Source of the DNA: Dokdonia sp. PRO95
GTDB lineage: Bacteria > Bacteroidota > Bacteroidia > Flavobacteriales > Flavobacteriaceae
Assembly (NCBI RefSeq): GCF_000355805.1
Contig: NZ_CM001837.1
Span: 13,434-77,433, forward strand
DNA: 64,000 bases
Reading direction: 5' to 3'
The position numbers and the translations under genes are program-made. Numbering within the stretch: the stretch's first letter is position 1; each line of letters begins with the position of its first letter. Shown here piece after piece: positions 52,059 to 61,935 of the stretch. Below the pieces are notes generated by a model that was given only the letters and a program-made list of their open reading frames with translations, was not told where the DNA came from and made no database searches.

Positions 52059-55000
52059 TTATCTACTTAAGTAAAAAGATCCGTCTATTGGTGCTGAGTT
52101 TGAATCATTAGGATAGAAGATATAGAAATATACTCCAGTAGGTAATTGATCACCTAATCCAGATCCAGTATTAGAACTTCCATCAAAGAGTGGCGTATTT
52201 CTATTACCTCTGTAAACAATAGTTCCGTATCTATTAAAAATTTGAATATCAAAATTTGGAAAGATATCTGGTAAAGTACCTAATTCTAAAAAGTCATTCT
52301 GACCATCATCATTATCTGATACTCCATCAGAGATTTCAATCTGACATCTTCCGTCGCTTAGTGGTAAAACGTCTGCTAGATATGGTACTCGCGGAGATTC
52401 ACATCCATTTTCATTTATCGCACTTACATAATACGTAGTATCATCTACTAGTAATGTAGATAATGGTAATGGATCTCCACCTTCCGCGGAAGCGTACCAA
52501 ACAAAATCATCTACACTTACCTCTAGATTCCCTAGAGTAACCCCATCATTAATACAGATAAACTGCTCATTTAATACCACTGTTGGTGCCATGACAGGTG
52601 TAATGGTAAAAGTGACAGTTACATCATCTTGACCACAAGCGTCTGTAAAAACTATATACAGATATGAGAAAGTACCTTCACCTAAGGCTTCTACATCTAT
52701 TAATCCATCTACTATAGTTTCTGATGTGTCAATATTTATAAATTCTCCAGTAAGCTGGGCATCATCAGATAATAATCCAAATAAAGAAGTGGTGTAATCT
52801 CCAGCACATACAAAAGTATCTATATCGTTTCCTGCATTAGAAACCGGCACGATAGTTACTGATATGGTTGCACTCACCGCATCACACGCACCGTTTGCTG
52901 CAATGCTATACACGTAGTCACCGCTCACTGCAGTTGTAGGATTAATAGAGCCATCATTACTTGTGGTAGTATATCCTTCTGGACCTGACCAAGTACCGTT
53001 ACTATCAGGACTTCCTCCTAAAATTGTAAATAAATCTACAGCAGCTCCATCCTCACAAACCTGAAAAGTAGCTCCAGTTCCAGCATCACTACTCTCGAAA
53101 ACAGTAAACGACAATGTTGCTGCATCTCCACAACCATCATCTGTAGTTGTTGTGTAGGTAAAACTAAATACTTGCTGCTCATCTATCGCAGGAACTGTAA
53201 ATGGATTAGTAACTACATCGCCAGTGGCAGTGTCTGTCCATACACCCTGAGCTCCTTCATATATTGTATCTGTCCCGTTAGTATCTAATAATGTGATGAG
53301 ATCAATAGGATTTGTAAAACTCTCGTCACAAAGCTCTACTCCTGTAGTATCTTCTCCAGCATAATTAGTAGCAAAAAATGAAACCGTCACTGTTGTTGTA
53401 ACCGCTTCACATGCTCCGTTTGCGGCCAAAGTATAAACATAAGCTCCAGCTGCATTTACAGATGGGTCAAAGTTTGCTTCATTATCTGTAGTTGTAAATC
53501 CGCTAGGACCAGACCAAGTACCATTAGTATCTGGTGTCCCTCCTAATAATGTAAAGAGATTTATAGTGGTTCCATCTTGACAAGTTTCATAAGCTGCATC
53601 TAGTCCTGCATCACCTTGTTCAAAAACCGTAAGAGATAATGTCGCTGTATCTTCACAACCACCACCCCCTGTAGTGTAGATAAATTCAAAAGTTTGAGAA
53701 TTTGTAATTGTCGGTATTGTAAATGGATTTACTACAACTGCTCCAGAGCCATCAGTCCACTCACCACTAGTATCAATAGTATCTGTACCGTTATCTTCTA
53801 GCAGAGTAATTAAATCTACAGTGAGCGTTGTATTACATAACTCAACGCCTGTAGTATCTTCGCCGGCATAAAGTGCATCTCCTAAAGTTACATCTACCGT
53901 TGCAGAAGACTCTGCACAAGTTCCATTTACTGCCACAGTATAAATATATTCACCCTCCACACTTGCTCCTGGTGTAAATAGGGCAACATTATCTGTTGTT
54001 GTAAAACCATCAGGGCCAGACCAAGTACCGTTTGTGTCTGGAGTTCCGCCTAAAAGAGTAAAGAGATCAACCTCAGCTGCATCACTACAAACTGCAAGTG
54101 GTCCACTTTCTCCTGGATCGTACTGCTGGTATACAGTAAAGCTTAAGGTAGCACTGTCTTCACATCCATTTTCGGTTATCGTAGTATATTCAAAGTTGAA
54201 TAATTGAGAGTCTGTAATAGTTGGTATTTCAAAGTTATTATCAACTACGTCTCCATTTGCTGTATTAGTCCATACTCCGTCTTCACCTACATAAATAGGA
54301 GCTTCAGTATCATTTACCTCTAATAAGTCTGTAAGTACTAATGGACTCTCTATTTCACAAATCTCTAGATCTGCAGTATCTTCTCCTGCATAGTTAATTG
54401 GGTTAACTATTAAAGTAACTAGTGTAGATTGAGATTCACATGGTTGGTCTCCAGACACGACTACTTCGCAGCCATCTGGACCTATATATGTTTGCGTGAT
54501 ACCTGGACCACAATGATAACTTGCATTTACAATGAATTCAAAAACATAAGTTCCTGCAGAGGTATTGTCGGTCAATGTAGATACATCAATTGTACCAGCA
54601 CTGGTATAGTCGACATCTCCTACAAGTGAACATATTTCATCTAAGTTAGAGACAAGCCCTAGATTTGAAGGACCAGAGACCAATCTCCAGTTTGTACAAC
54701 TATTATTTGGGTAATCAAATAATGTAGTACCTTCTTGTGCAAAATCAATATAGTCATATAAATTCAAGGTAGTTAGAGTTTCATCTCCTACACATAATTC
54801 TGGAACGTCATTTTGTTCAAAAGCTCGTATATACTCATAGAATGTAAATCTGATTGTACTTTGTTGATCAGAACAAATGGATGATCTACTTTCTACAAAA
54901 TAGGTGAAGTCATATGTCATACATCCAAATTCTGGAGTAGTAGCTACAAGGTCGTCATAAATTTCTCTAAGATTGATTATAGAATCACCAGGTCCAGATA

Positions 55001-55862
55001 TTTGCCCTGTAGGATCCGTTAACCAAATACCTTCAATATTTTCATTGACCAAATATCCATCGTCACGTAAATTGATATCCATATCAAAATTACCCGCTAA
55101 TAACTCTGTCTCACAAATCGCAAAAGAATTTGCAAATCCAGCAAATGGCTCTTTGGTCACTGATACTAAGACAGACGTAATTTCTTCTGTTGAGCAAGGA
55201 GTAATTCCAGGCACTCGATATTCTAGCTCAAAGGTCTCTTCGTCAACTAGTGGAGGCCCTGCTTGATATGGTATATTAACATTAAGAAACCTATTTCCTG
55301 AAATCCCAACGTAATTAGGACTTGAACCTACGTAGAACCACTCACCATTACCATGCGGACTTGGATTAGATAACATGGTTTGAAATAAATCAATATTTGT
55401 GGTGCTATCACATTCAAACGGTGGTGCACCTTGACACACCTGAAGATTCACTCCTCCGGCAGTAGTACTTGCTGCAGTTCCTGAGTAAGGTCCTAACACC
55501 ACATTCAATAAAAACTGCACATCATCTGGACAATTTGTTGCTCCATTAAGGAACTCAAACTGGTAGTCTGCGATATTTTCAGATGAGCTATCAAGATCCC
55601 ATAAAAATAGATCTCCTGTTACAACATCAAGTGCAAAGTTAAAATTAGGGTCAAACCACATACCATCTGCAGGAGTGATTGTTGTACCAGAAATTGCAGA
55701 AAACTCTTCATAAAGATTTATGATTCCATCTGGAATGGAATCACCATTACCATCTACAACGGTCATGTCGCACACAGTAAAAGTCTCTACCTCGGCACAC
55801 TGACTAAATGCCGTGACCGTAGAGCATAACAATAAAGTAAGAAAAAGGTATAATTTCCCCAT
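52059..55862 (-). CDS. Giant repeat surface protein with type B (gliding-motility) C-terminal domain
   Basis: The 1267-residue protein has a signal peptide ending 'TVTAFSQ', then Ig-like or PKD-like repeats. Units begin with 'YAGEDT..xEIC/ELC' (three clear cases) and contain 'LLGGTPDTNGTWSGP.GFTTTDN' (three cases, one changed to 'LGGSPDSNGTWSGP'). Repeated Cys pairs suggest disulfides. The last 90 residues ('FPNFDIQIFNRYGTIVYRGNRN', 'LPTGVYFYIFYP') are the gliding-motility C-terminal domain that marks type IX secretion type B substrates. Cell-surface adhesin is the likely role. First gene of the PorP/OmpA operon. Confidence 0.9.
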   Translation of the reverse strand: MGKLYLFLTLLLCSTVTAFSQCAEVETFTVCDMTVVDGNGDSIPDGIINLYEEFSAISGTTITPADGMWFDPNFNFALDVVTGDLFLWDLDSSSENIADYQFEFLNGATNCPDDVQFLLNVVLGPYSGTAASTTAGGVNLQVCQGAPPFECDSTTNIDLFQTMLSNPSPHGNGEWFYVGSSPNYVGISGNRFLNVNIPYQAGPPLVDEETFELEYRVPGITPCSTEEITSVLVSVTKEPFAGFANSFAICETELLAGNFDMDINLRDDGYLVNENIEGIWLTDPTGQISGPGDSIINLREIYDDLVATTPEFGCMTYDFTYFVESRSSICSDQQSTIRFTFYEYIRAFEQNDVPELCVGDETLTTLNLYDYIDFAQEGTTLFDYPNNSCTNWRLVSGPSNLGLVSNLDEICSLVGDVDYTSAGTIDVSTLTDNTSAGTYVFEFIVNASYHCGPGITQTYIGPDGCEVVVSGDQPCESQSTLVTLIVNPINYAGEDTADLEICEIESPLVLTDLLEVNDTEAPIYVGEDGVWTNTANGDVVDNNFEIPTITDSQLFNFEYTTITENGCEDSATLSFTVYQQYDPGESGPLAVCSDAAEVDLFTLLGGTPDTNGTWSGPDGFTTTDNVALFTPGASVEGEYIYTVAVNGTCAESSATVDVTLGDALYAGEDTTGVELCNTTLTVDLITLLEDNGTDTIDTSGEWTDGSGAVVVNPFTIPTITNSQTFEFIYTTGGGGCEDTATLSLTVFEQGDAGLDAAYETCQDGTTINLFTLLGGTPDTNGTWSGPSGFTTTDNEANFDPSVNAAGAYVYTLAANGACEAVTTTVTVSFFATNYAGEDTTGVELCDESFTNPIDLITLLDTNGTDTIYEGAQGVWTDTATGDVVTNPFTVPAIDEQQVFSFTYTTTTDDGCGDAATLSFTVFESSDAGTGATFQVCEDGAAVDLFTILGGSPDSNGTWSGPEGYTTTSNDGSINPTTAVSGDYVYSIAANGACDAVSATISVTIVPVSNAGNDIDTFVCAGDYTTSLFGLLSDDAQLTGEFINIDTSETIVDGLIDVEALGEGTFSYLYIVFTDACGQDDVTVTFTITPVMAPTVVLNEQFICINDGVTLGNLEVSVDDFVWYASAEGGDPLPLSTLLVDDTTYYVSAINENGCESPRVPYLADVLPLSDGRCQIEISDGVSDNDDGQNDFLELGTLPDIFPNFDIQIFNRYGTIVYRGNRNTPLFDGSSNTGSGLGDQLPTGVYFYIFYPNDSNSAPIDGSFYLSR

Positions 55863-56307
55863 AGTTAAGTTGAATTAAGGTGCAACGAAGATAAATCAGA
55901 CCGATTATACAAACCTAATATTATGTTAATTAATATCGACGAAATACACATACCTCTCGTTATAATACCTTGTCACACCTGATTATCAATCGATTACAAA
56001 AGCAAAAAATCTTTGTTATACTTTATAAATATAGAATAAACTGACATTAATGCGCTGAAAATATGAGCTTTATGACAGAAAATCATACAAAACAAAACTC
56101 ATATTTGATCAAAGCATCCTAAACGGTTATTACTCAACCGTAAATTTATCCATAAAAAAAGCCTCACAACATACGTCGTGAGGCTTCTCTTAATTATAAA
56201 TTGAAGACTATATGAGATATTACCTTATACATCTCAAATAACTTCGCTTTCGCGAAATGATTACTTGGCTTCTTCGAAGTCTATACTTCGACTTCGCTCA
56301 GCACAGA
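55863..56307. other. Intergenic region between the T9SS operon and dnaK, 445 bases
   Basis: It contains the dnaK terminator (56159-56186), a palindrome copy (56249-56258) and a partial duplicate of the dnaK 3' end (56269-56281). The AT-rich left part (55863-56100) should hold the promoter of the operon for the giant surface protein, but no firm TAnnTTTG box was identified on the minus strand. Confidence 0.6.
56152..56186 (-). terminator. Terminator of dnaK
   Basis: On the minus strand AAGCCTCAC pairs with GTGAGGCTT, followed by a run of T (seen as AAAAAAA at 56154-56160 on the + strand). It lies about 120 bases after the dnaK stop. Confidence 0.8.
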
Positions 56308-56325
56308 CTACTTAACTTCTTCGAA
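56269..56325 (-). repeat. Duplicated dnaK C-terminal coding fragment
   Basis: CTTCTTCGAAGTCTA occurs twice on the + strand, at about 56269-56283 and 56315-56329. The second is the end of dnaK (DFEEVK then stop); the first, downstream of the stop, would encode DFEEAK then stop. Between them lies CTTCGACTTCGCTCAGCACAG (56288-56308), related to a motif in the cassette repeats (CTTCGGCTGCGGTCAGCACA). This suggests a short duplication around a repeat insertion. Confidence 0.7.
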
Positions 56326-58212
56326 GTCTACGTCTTCTACATCGCTAGCGGTATCTGCGCCTGCATCTCCTCCAGCTTGTGCATCAGGTCCTGGTTGTCC
56401 AGCTCCTTCGGCTTGTGCTTTGTACATTTCTTCAGAGGCTACTTTCCATGCTTCATTGATTTTATCAAGTGCTGGAGTAATAGCATCTACAGACTTAGTT
56501 TCGTAAGCTGCTTTAAGCTCTGCAAGTGCATCTTCAATTGGCTTTTTCTTATCATCAGATAATTTATCACCAAATTCAGTTAGTTGCTTTTCCGTTTGGA
56601 AAATCATTCCATCTGCTTCATTGATCTTGTCTGCAGTTTCTTTTGCTTTTGCATCAGACTCTGCATTTGCTTCTGCTTCTGCTTTCATCTTTGCAATTTC
56701 TTCTTCAGATAGTCCAGAAGATGCCTCGATACGAATATCTTGAGATTTTCCAGTAGCCTTATCTATTGCAGAAACTTTGATGATTCCGTTTGCATCAATA
56801 TCAAAAACAACTTCAATTTGAGGTACTCCACGTTGTGCAGGTGGAATATCTGTTAGTTGGAAACGTCCTATGGTATTGTTATCTGCGGCCATTGGTCGCT
56901 CTCCTTGTAATACGTGGATATCAACACTTGGCTGATTATCTGCCGCAGTAGAGAATACTTGTGACTTCTTAGTAGGGATTGTTGTATTTGCTTCGATAAG
57001 CTTAGTAAATACATTACCCATTGTCTCAATACCTAATGAAAGTGGAGTTACATCAAGAAGTAAAACATCTTTTACATCTCCTGTAAGTACACCTCCTTGG
57101 ATAGCAGCTCCTACAGCCACAACCTCATCAGGATTTACTCCTTTTGATGGTGCTTTACCAAAGAATTTTTCTACCGCTGCCTGTACTGCAGGAATACGAG
57201 TAGATCCTCCTACTAATATAATCTCATCTATATCACCAGTGCTTAATCCAGCAGATTTAAGTGCTGTTTGACATGGCTCAATTGTTCTTTTTACTAGGTC
57301 ATCTATAAGTGCCTCAAACTTTGCACGGCTTAATGTACGTACTAAGTGCTTTGGCCCAGAAGCCGTTGCTGTTACATACGGTAAGTTTATCTCAGTAGAT
57401 GTAGATGATGAAAGCTCGATTTTTGCTTTCTCTGCTGCTTCTTTAAGTCTCTGGAGTGCCATAGGATCTTTACGAAGATCCATATCTTCCTCTGTCTTAA
57501 ACTCTTCTGCAAGCCAGTTGATTATCTTTTGATCTACGTCATCTCCTCCTAGGTGAGTATCACCATCGGTAGATAATACTTCAAATACTCCGTCACCTAA
57601 CTCAAGGATAGAAACATCATGCGTTCCTCCTCCAAAGTCAAATACAACGATTTTTTGATCTGTATCTTTCTTATCAAGTCCATATGCAAGTGCTGCTGCA
57701 GTAGGCTCGTTAATGATACGCTCTACTTTAAGACCTGCAATTTCTCCTGCCTCTTTAGTAGCTTGACGCTGGCTATCATTAAAATATGCTGGTACTGTAA
57801 TTACTGCGCGAGTTACGTCTTGTCCTAAGTAATCTTCGGCAGTTTTCTTCATTTTTTGAAGAACCATTGCACTAAGCTCTTGTGGCGTGTATAAACGTCC
57901 ATCAATATCTACACGTGGCGTGTCATTATCACCTTTTACTACATTGTAAGCGCTACGTTCTGCTTCTTTAGCGCTACCGCTAAATTTGTTACCCATGAAA
58001 CGTTTGATAGAAGCAACCGTCTTAGTTGGGTTTGTAACTGCTTGTCTTTTTGCAGGGTCTCCTACCTTAATCTCACCGCCTTCTACAAAAGCGATTACAG
58101 ATGGTGTAGTTCTCTTACCTTCTGCATTAGGGATTACCGTTGGCTCGTTACCTTCCATTACAGCAACGCACGAGTTGGTAGTACCCAAGTCAATTCCTAT
58201 TATTTTACTCAT
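56308..58212 (-). CDS. dnaK: Chaperone protein DnaK (Hsp70)
   Basis: The 634-residue protein starts '[21 protein letters not shown]' and has all Hsp70 marks: '[15 protein letters not shown]' (a His where E. coli has Phe/Thr variants), '[11 protein letters not shown]', '[13 protein letters not shown]', the substrate-binding domain ('[36 protein letters not shown]'), and a helical lid with a Gly/Ala-rich acidic tail ending '[11 protein letters not shown]'. It is an ATP-driven folding chaperone. It stands alone here without dnaJ or grpE. No CIRCE element was seen upstream. Confidence 0.97.
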   Translation of the reverse strand: MSKIIGIDLGTTNSCVAVMEGNEPTVIPNAEGKRTTPSVIAFVEGGEIKVGDPAKRQAVTNPTKTVASIKRFMGNKFSGSAKEAERSAYNVVKGDNDTPRVDIDGRLYTPQELSAMVLQKMKKTAEDYLGQDVTRAVITVPAYFNDSQRQATKEAGEIAGLKVERIINEPTAAALAYGLDKKDTDQKIVVFDFGGGTHDVSILELGDGVFEVLSTDGDTHLGGDDVDQKIINWLAEEFKTEEDMDLRKDPMALQRLKEAAEKAKIELSSSTSTEINLPYVTATASGPKHLVRTLSRAKFEALIDDLVKRTIEPCQTALKSAGLSTGDIDEIILVGGSTRIPAVQAAVEKFFGKAPSKGVNPDEVVAVGAAIQGGVLTGDVKDVLLLDVTPLSLGIETMGNVFTKLIEANTTIPTKKSQVFSTAADNQPSVDIHVLQGERPMAADNNTIGRFQLTDIPPAQRGVPQIEVVFDIDANGIIKVSAIDKATGKSQDIRIEASSGLSEEEIAKMKAEAEANAESDAKAKETADKINEADGMIFQTEKQLTEFGDKLSDDKKKPIEDALAELKAAYETKSVDAITPALDKINEAWKVASEEMYKAQAEGAGQPGPDAQAGGDAGADTASDVEDVDFEEVK

Positions 58213-58521
58213 TATATATGTATTTAAGTGTTATTAATTTTCAACAAACACAAATAGACAAGGAGTATGCCACTAGACAAAGTATGACAAGGTGTCACAA
58301 GCCTTTTTATTTGCACCAGTCATTCACTTCCTTATCTACTAGAAAAAGTACGCTTTCGCGAAAGCGTATAGTAAAACAAAAAAATCCCTCTACATAAGAG
58401 CAATCTTCTACGAGAAGCAACTACGTTTCATATAATTTGAAATAATTTTAACTTAACTTTTGTTTAATCAAATCGACATAACGATAAACATAATGTATCT
58501 TTACAGCAAACAACAAGTATT
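58213..58521. other. Divergent intergenic region between dnaK and the TetR gene, 309 bases
   Basis: It holds a full palindrome copy (58350-58367) and, at 58495-58507, GTATCTTTACAGC, a possible plus-strand -7 box (TATCTTTA) 15 bases before the TetR start. The same 13 bases occur at 60757-60769 ahead of fabH. Neither a CIRCE-type inverted repeat nor a clear heat-shock promoter for dnaK was found. Confidence 0.5.
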
Positions 58522-59214
58522 ATGGCAACTACAAAGACACCGACTAAAAAAACAACTGCCAAAAAGAAAGCAGTAACTTCTTCTACGATTATCTCTGCAT
58601 ATATGGATTATGTGTTAGAACACGGAGAGGAGCCAAAAACTATATATAAATTTTGCAAAGACCTAAAGATAGATGAATCCGAATTTTATCAATTCTTTGG
58701 ATCTTTTGATAACTTAAAAGCGGGCATTTGGAATGCATTTCATACAAATACCTTAGCTGTCTTAAATATGGATAGTGATTATGAAACTTATCCTAACAAA
58801 GAGAAAATGCTTTCTTACTTCTTTACGATGTTTGAATTGCTTACCGCAAATAGAAGCTACGTTCTTTACGCATTAGACAAGCATAAAAATATGCTCAAAA
58901 ATATGAGCCAACTCAAGGAGTTGAGAGGTCATCTAACTTCTTATGCATCTAATCTTATTGAAGCTGGAAATGACGAAAAGAATTATAAGATAACTAAAAA
59001 CCCTGTTCGTTTATTTAGTGAAGGTGCGTGGGTACAATTCTTATTCTTATTGAAGTATTGGATTAGTGATAACTCTCCAGGATTTGAAAAAACAGATGTT
59101 GCTATTGAAAAATCTGTAAATGCAATATTTGACATTTTTGAAACTACACCACTAGAAAGTATTATCGATTTTGGAAAATTTCTTTTCAAAGAAAATTTTG
59201 GATCAAAATCTTAA
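58522..59214 (+). CDS. TetR-family transcriptional regulator
   Basis: The 230-residue protein has a Lys/Thr-rich N-terminal tail ('KTPTKKTTAKKKAVT'), then a helix-turn-helix of TetR type ('TIISAYMDYVLEHGEEPKTIYKFCKDLKIDESEFYQFFGSFDNLKAGIWNAF', about 20-72) and a helical ligand-binding part. It precedes an ABC1/UbiB kinase gene by 55 bases on the same strand, a pairing that suggests it regulates that gene or works in the same process. The effector is unknown. Confidence 0.85.
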   Translation: MATTKTPTKKTTAKKKAVTSSTIISAYMDYVLEHGEEPKTIYKFCKDLKIDESEFYQFFGSFDNLKAGIWNAFHTNTLAVLNMDSDYETYPNKEKMLSYFFTMFELLTANRSYVLYALDKHKNMLKNMSQLKELRGHLTSYASNLIEAGNDEKNYKITKNPVRLFSEGAWVQFLFLLKYWISDNSPGFEKTDVAIEKSVNAIFDIFETTPLESIIDFGKFLFKENFGSKS

Positions 59215-59269
59215 AGATTTTATTTTCAAGTAATAAACACAAACACACATCCCTCACGGGACCTTATAT

Positions 59270-60595
59270 ATGAAAACTATAGACCACATACCTACTAATA
59301 AGCTGCAGCGAGCCTCTAGGCTTGTTACAACTGGTGTAAAGGTAGGAGCAAATTATGCCAAATACTATGGTAAAAAAGTGGTTAATCCTTCATTAACAAA
59401 GGATCAACTCAATGAAGACAATGCTGAGGATATTTATGATGGCTTAAAAAGCTTGAAAGGAAGTGCACTTAAAGTAGCACAGATGCTCAGTATGGAAAAA
59501 AATATTATGCCTAAGGCATATGTAGAAAAATTTTCCCTATCACAATTTTCAGTTCCCCCACTTTCTGCACCCTTAGTGCGTAAGACATTTAAAAAGTATT
59601 TAGGTAAATACCCAGAAGATCTATTTGATACGTTTGCGGCTCAAAGTGTGAATGCGGCTAGTATAGGCCAGGTTCATCAAGCGACATTAAATGGGAAAAA
59701 ACTTGCTGTGAAAATCCAATATCCAGGAGTCGCAGACAGTATCAGTAGTGATCTTGCATTAGTAAAGCCTATTGCCAAAAAGATGTTTAATCTTCAAGGC
59801 GAAGGAAAAGAAAAATTCTTTAAAGAAATAGAAGATAAGCTTCTTGAGGAAACAGATTATAATCTTGAGCTTGCACAAAGTATTGCAATGACAAAAGACT
59901 GTGCAGCAATACCTAATCTTACATTTCCTGCTTATTATGAGGATCTCTCTAGTGAACGCATTCTTACAATGGACTGGATGGACGGCGAGCATCTAAGCGA
60001 GTTTGTAGCACATAACACAAATCAAGAAGCTGCAAATAAGTTAGGACAGGCTTTATGGGATTTTTATATGTATCAAATGCACGTGCTCAAACGCATACAT
60101 GCAGATCCTCACCCTGGTAATTTTATGGTAGATAAGGATCATAACCTTATTGCAATAGACTTTGGATGCATAAAACATGTACCTGAAGATTTTTATGTGC
60201 CATATTTTGAACTAGCTGAACCTGCAAACATTAACAATCCTGAGATATTTGAGCAAAAGCTTTATCAACTTGAAATACTTAGAGAGGACGATGATGCAGA
60301 GACGGTAACTTTCTTTTCGGCACTTTTTCATGAGATGTTAAGTTTGTTTACGCAACCTATGCAGCAAGAGGAATTCGACTTTAGAAACAGTGAATTTTTT
60401 GATCAAATAGCAGTGCTAAGTGAGAAATATAGCAAGGATACAGAAATACGTAAAATGAATGGTAATAGAGGAAGTAAGCACTTCTTGTATATAAACAGAA
60501 CATTCTTTGGACTTTATAATTTGATGCATGACCTAAAGGCACAGATTAAAGTCAATAATTTTAAAAATTATATAGCTGCAGACTCTGTGGCATAA
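59270..60595 (+). CDS. ABC1/AarF/UbiB-family protein kinase-like protein
   Basis: The 441-residue protein has the family motifs 'LKGSALKVAQMLSM' (the K-x-x-Q helix that replaces the kinase Gly-loop), 'NAASIGQVHQATLNGKKLAVKIQYPGV' (Ala-rich loop and ATP-binding Lys), 'HADPHPGNFMVD' (catalytic loop) and 'IAIDFGCIKH' (DFG-like). Members support ubiquinone or menaquinone synthesis and lipid metabolism and have ATPase activity. It lacks the C-terminal membrane helices of E. coli UbiB. Probably in an operon with the upstream TetR gene. Confidence 0.92.
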   Translation: MKTIDHIPTNKLQRASRLVTTGVKVGANYAKYYGKKVVNPSLTKDQLNEDNAEDIYDGLKSLKGSALKVAQMLSMEKNIMPKAYVEKFSLSQFSVPPLSAPLVRKTFKKYLGKYPEDLFDTFAAQSVNAASIGQVHQATLNGKKLAVKIQYPGVADSISSDLALVKPIAKKMFNLQGEGKEKFFKEIEDKLLEETDYNLELAQSIAMTKDCAAIPNLTFPAYYEDLSSERILTMDWMDGEHLSEFVAHNTNQEAANKLGQALWDFYMYQMHVLKRIHADPHPGNFMVDKDHNLIAIDFGCIKHVPEDFYVPYFELAEPANINNPEIFEQKLYQLEILREDDDAETVTFFSALFHEMLSLFTQPMQQEEFDFRNSEFFDQIAVLSEKYSKDTEIRKMNGNRGSKHFLYINRTFFGLYNLMHDLKAQIKVNNFKNYIAADSVA

Positions 60596-60651
60596 ACGGT
60601 AATAAGTGTACCGTAATCTTTTATGGTACTTTATTGGTTAGGTTGTTTTTT

Positions 60652-60681
60652 AAAAGAGCGCTTTTAGTCGGGCGCTCTTTT
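60652..60681 (+). terminator. Terminator after the ABC1 kinase gene
   Basis: AAAAGAGCGC (60652-60661) pairs with GCGCTCTTTT (60672-60681), and further T follow. Confidence 0.85.
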
Positions 60682-60844
60682 TTATGTTTATCTCTCGCTA
60701 TCTTATGCATGCATAATAAATGATTCATTTACGCTTTATCCCCGCCATGAAAAAAAGTATCTTTACAGCCGATAAATTGACAAGTACGCTTTCGCGAAAG
60801 CGTATCTAGTCACAAAACACTCTTTCAAACACACATCACACACT

Positions 60845-61852
60845 ATGTATAATTCTAAAATTACCGGTCTTGGTAAGTACGTTCCCGAAAACGTGGTAAC
60901 AAACGATGATCTATCAAAACTGATGGATACAAATGATGAATGGATTCAAGAACGCACAGGTATAAAAGAAAGAAGACATATAAAAAAGGGTGATGGCAAC
61001 TCTACTGCAAAAATGGGCGTAAAAGCTGCCGAAATAGCAATAGAACGCGCAGGCTTGACAAACAAGGATATCGACATGATTGTTTTTGCAACGCTTAGTC
61101 CAGATTATTACTTCCCTGGATGTGGTGTGCAAGTACAACACTTAATGGGTATGGAGACGGTTCCTGCACTAGATGTGCGTAATCAGTGTTCTGGATTCAT
61201 CTATGCACTGGCTACAGCAGATCAGTTTATTAAATCTGGTATGTATAAAAATGTACTTGTAATAGGATCAGAAAATCATAGTGGTGGTCTTGACTTTACT
61301 ACTCGTGGGCGCAGTGTTTCTGTCATATTTGGTGACGGTGCAGGTGCAGCGGTACTTTCTCGTGAAGAGGATACTAATAAAGGTATTCTTTCTTCTCACT
61401 TACATAGTGAAGGTGAGCATGCACTTGAGCTTTCTCTTAAAGGGCCAAGCACAGAGCAATGGGTTCCTGAGCTTATAGAGACTAATCCGCAAGAGGATAT
61501 ACCTTACTATCCTTATATGAACGGCCAGTTTGTATTTAAAAATGCCGTAGTACGCTTCTCTGAAGTAATTATGGAAGGTTTACAAAAGAATAACCTAGAG
61601 GTGTCAGATATTGACATGCTTATCCCACATCAAGCTAACTTACGTATCTCGCAGTTTGTGCAGAAAAAGTTTAAGCTGAGCGATGATAAGGTATATAACA
61701 ATATCCAGAAATACGGTAACACAACCGCAGCTTCTATCCCAATTGCCCTTACCGAAGCTTGGGAAAATGGAAAAATAAAAGAAGGTGACACAGTGGTTCT
61801 AGCAGCTTTTGGAAGTGGGTTCACTTGGGCTAGCTCCATTATAAAATGGTAA
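60845..61852 (+). CDS. fabH: 3-oxoacyl-ACP synthase III
   Basis: The 335-residue protein begins 'MYNSKITGLGKYVPENVVTNDDL' and has the thiolase-fold triad: Cys115 in 'VRNQCSGFIYAL', His262 in 'LIPHQANLRI' and Asn292 in 'KYGNTTAASIPIAL'. FabH condenses acetyl- or branched acyl-CoA with malonyl-ACP to start fatty acid synthesis. The length is normal. It is a single-gene unit with a palindrome copy 42-59 bases upstream (60786-60803) and a candidate -7 box at 60758-60765. It is not near other fab genes, so it may be an additional copy. Confidence 0.93.
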   Translation: MYNSKITGLGKYVPENVVTNDDLSKLMDTNDEWIQERTGIKERRHIKKGDGNSTAKMGVKAAEIAIERAGLTNKDIDMIVFATLSPDYYFPGCGVQVQHLMGMETVPALDVRNQCSGFIYALATADQFIKSGMYKNVLVIGSENHSGGLDFTTRGRSVSVIFGDGAGAAVLSREEDTNKGILSSHLHSEGEHALELSLKGPSTEQWVPELIETNPQEDIPYYPYMNGQFVFKNAVVRFSEVIMEGLQKNNLEVSDIDMLIPHQANLRISQFVQKKFKLSDDKVYNNIQKYGNTTAASIPIALTEAWENGKIKEGDTVVLAAFGSGFTWASSIIKW

Positions 61853-61882
61853 TTAGTTGTAAGTAGTACATTGCTGTCAAAT

Positions 61883-61916
61883 AAAAGTCCCACATAGTTC
61901 ACTATGTGGGACTTTT
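61883..61916. terminator. Bidirectional terminator after fabH
   Basis: A perfect 15-bp stem (AAAAGTCCCACATAG / CTATGTGGGACTTTT) with the loop TTCA lies between the convergent fabH and YfiT-like genes. Confidence 0.93.
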
Positions 61917-61935
61917 TTATGCGTTGTGTGTATTG

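Noticed and set aside
56257-56562. A 101-codon + strand open frame at the dnaK 3' end
   Set aside because: It is the complement of dnaK coding sequence and the duplicated tail; no independent evidence.
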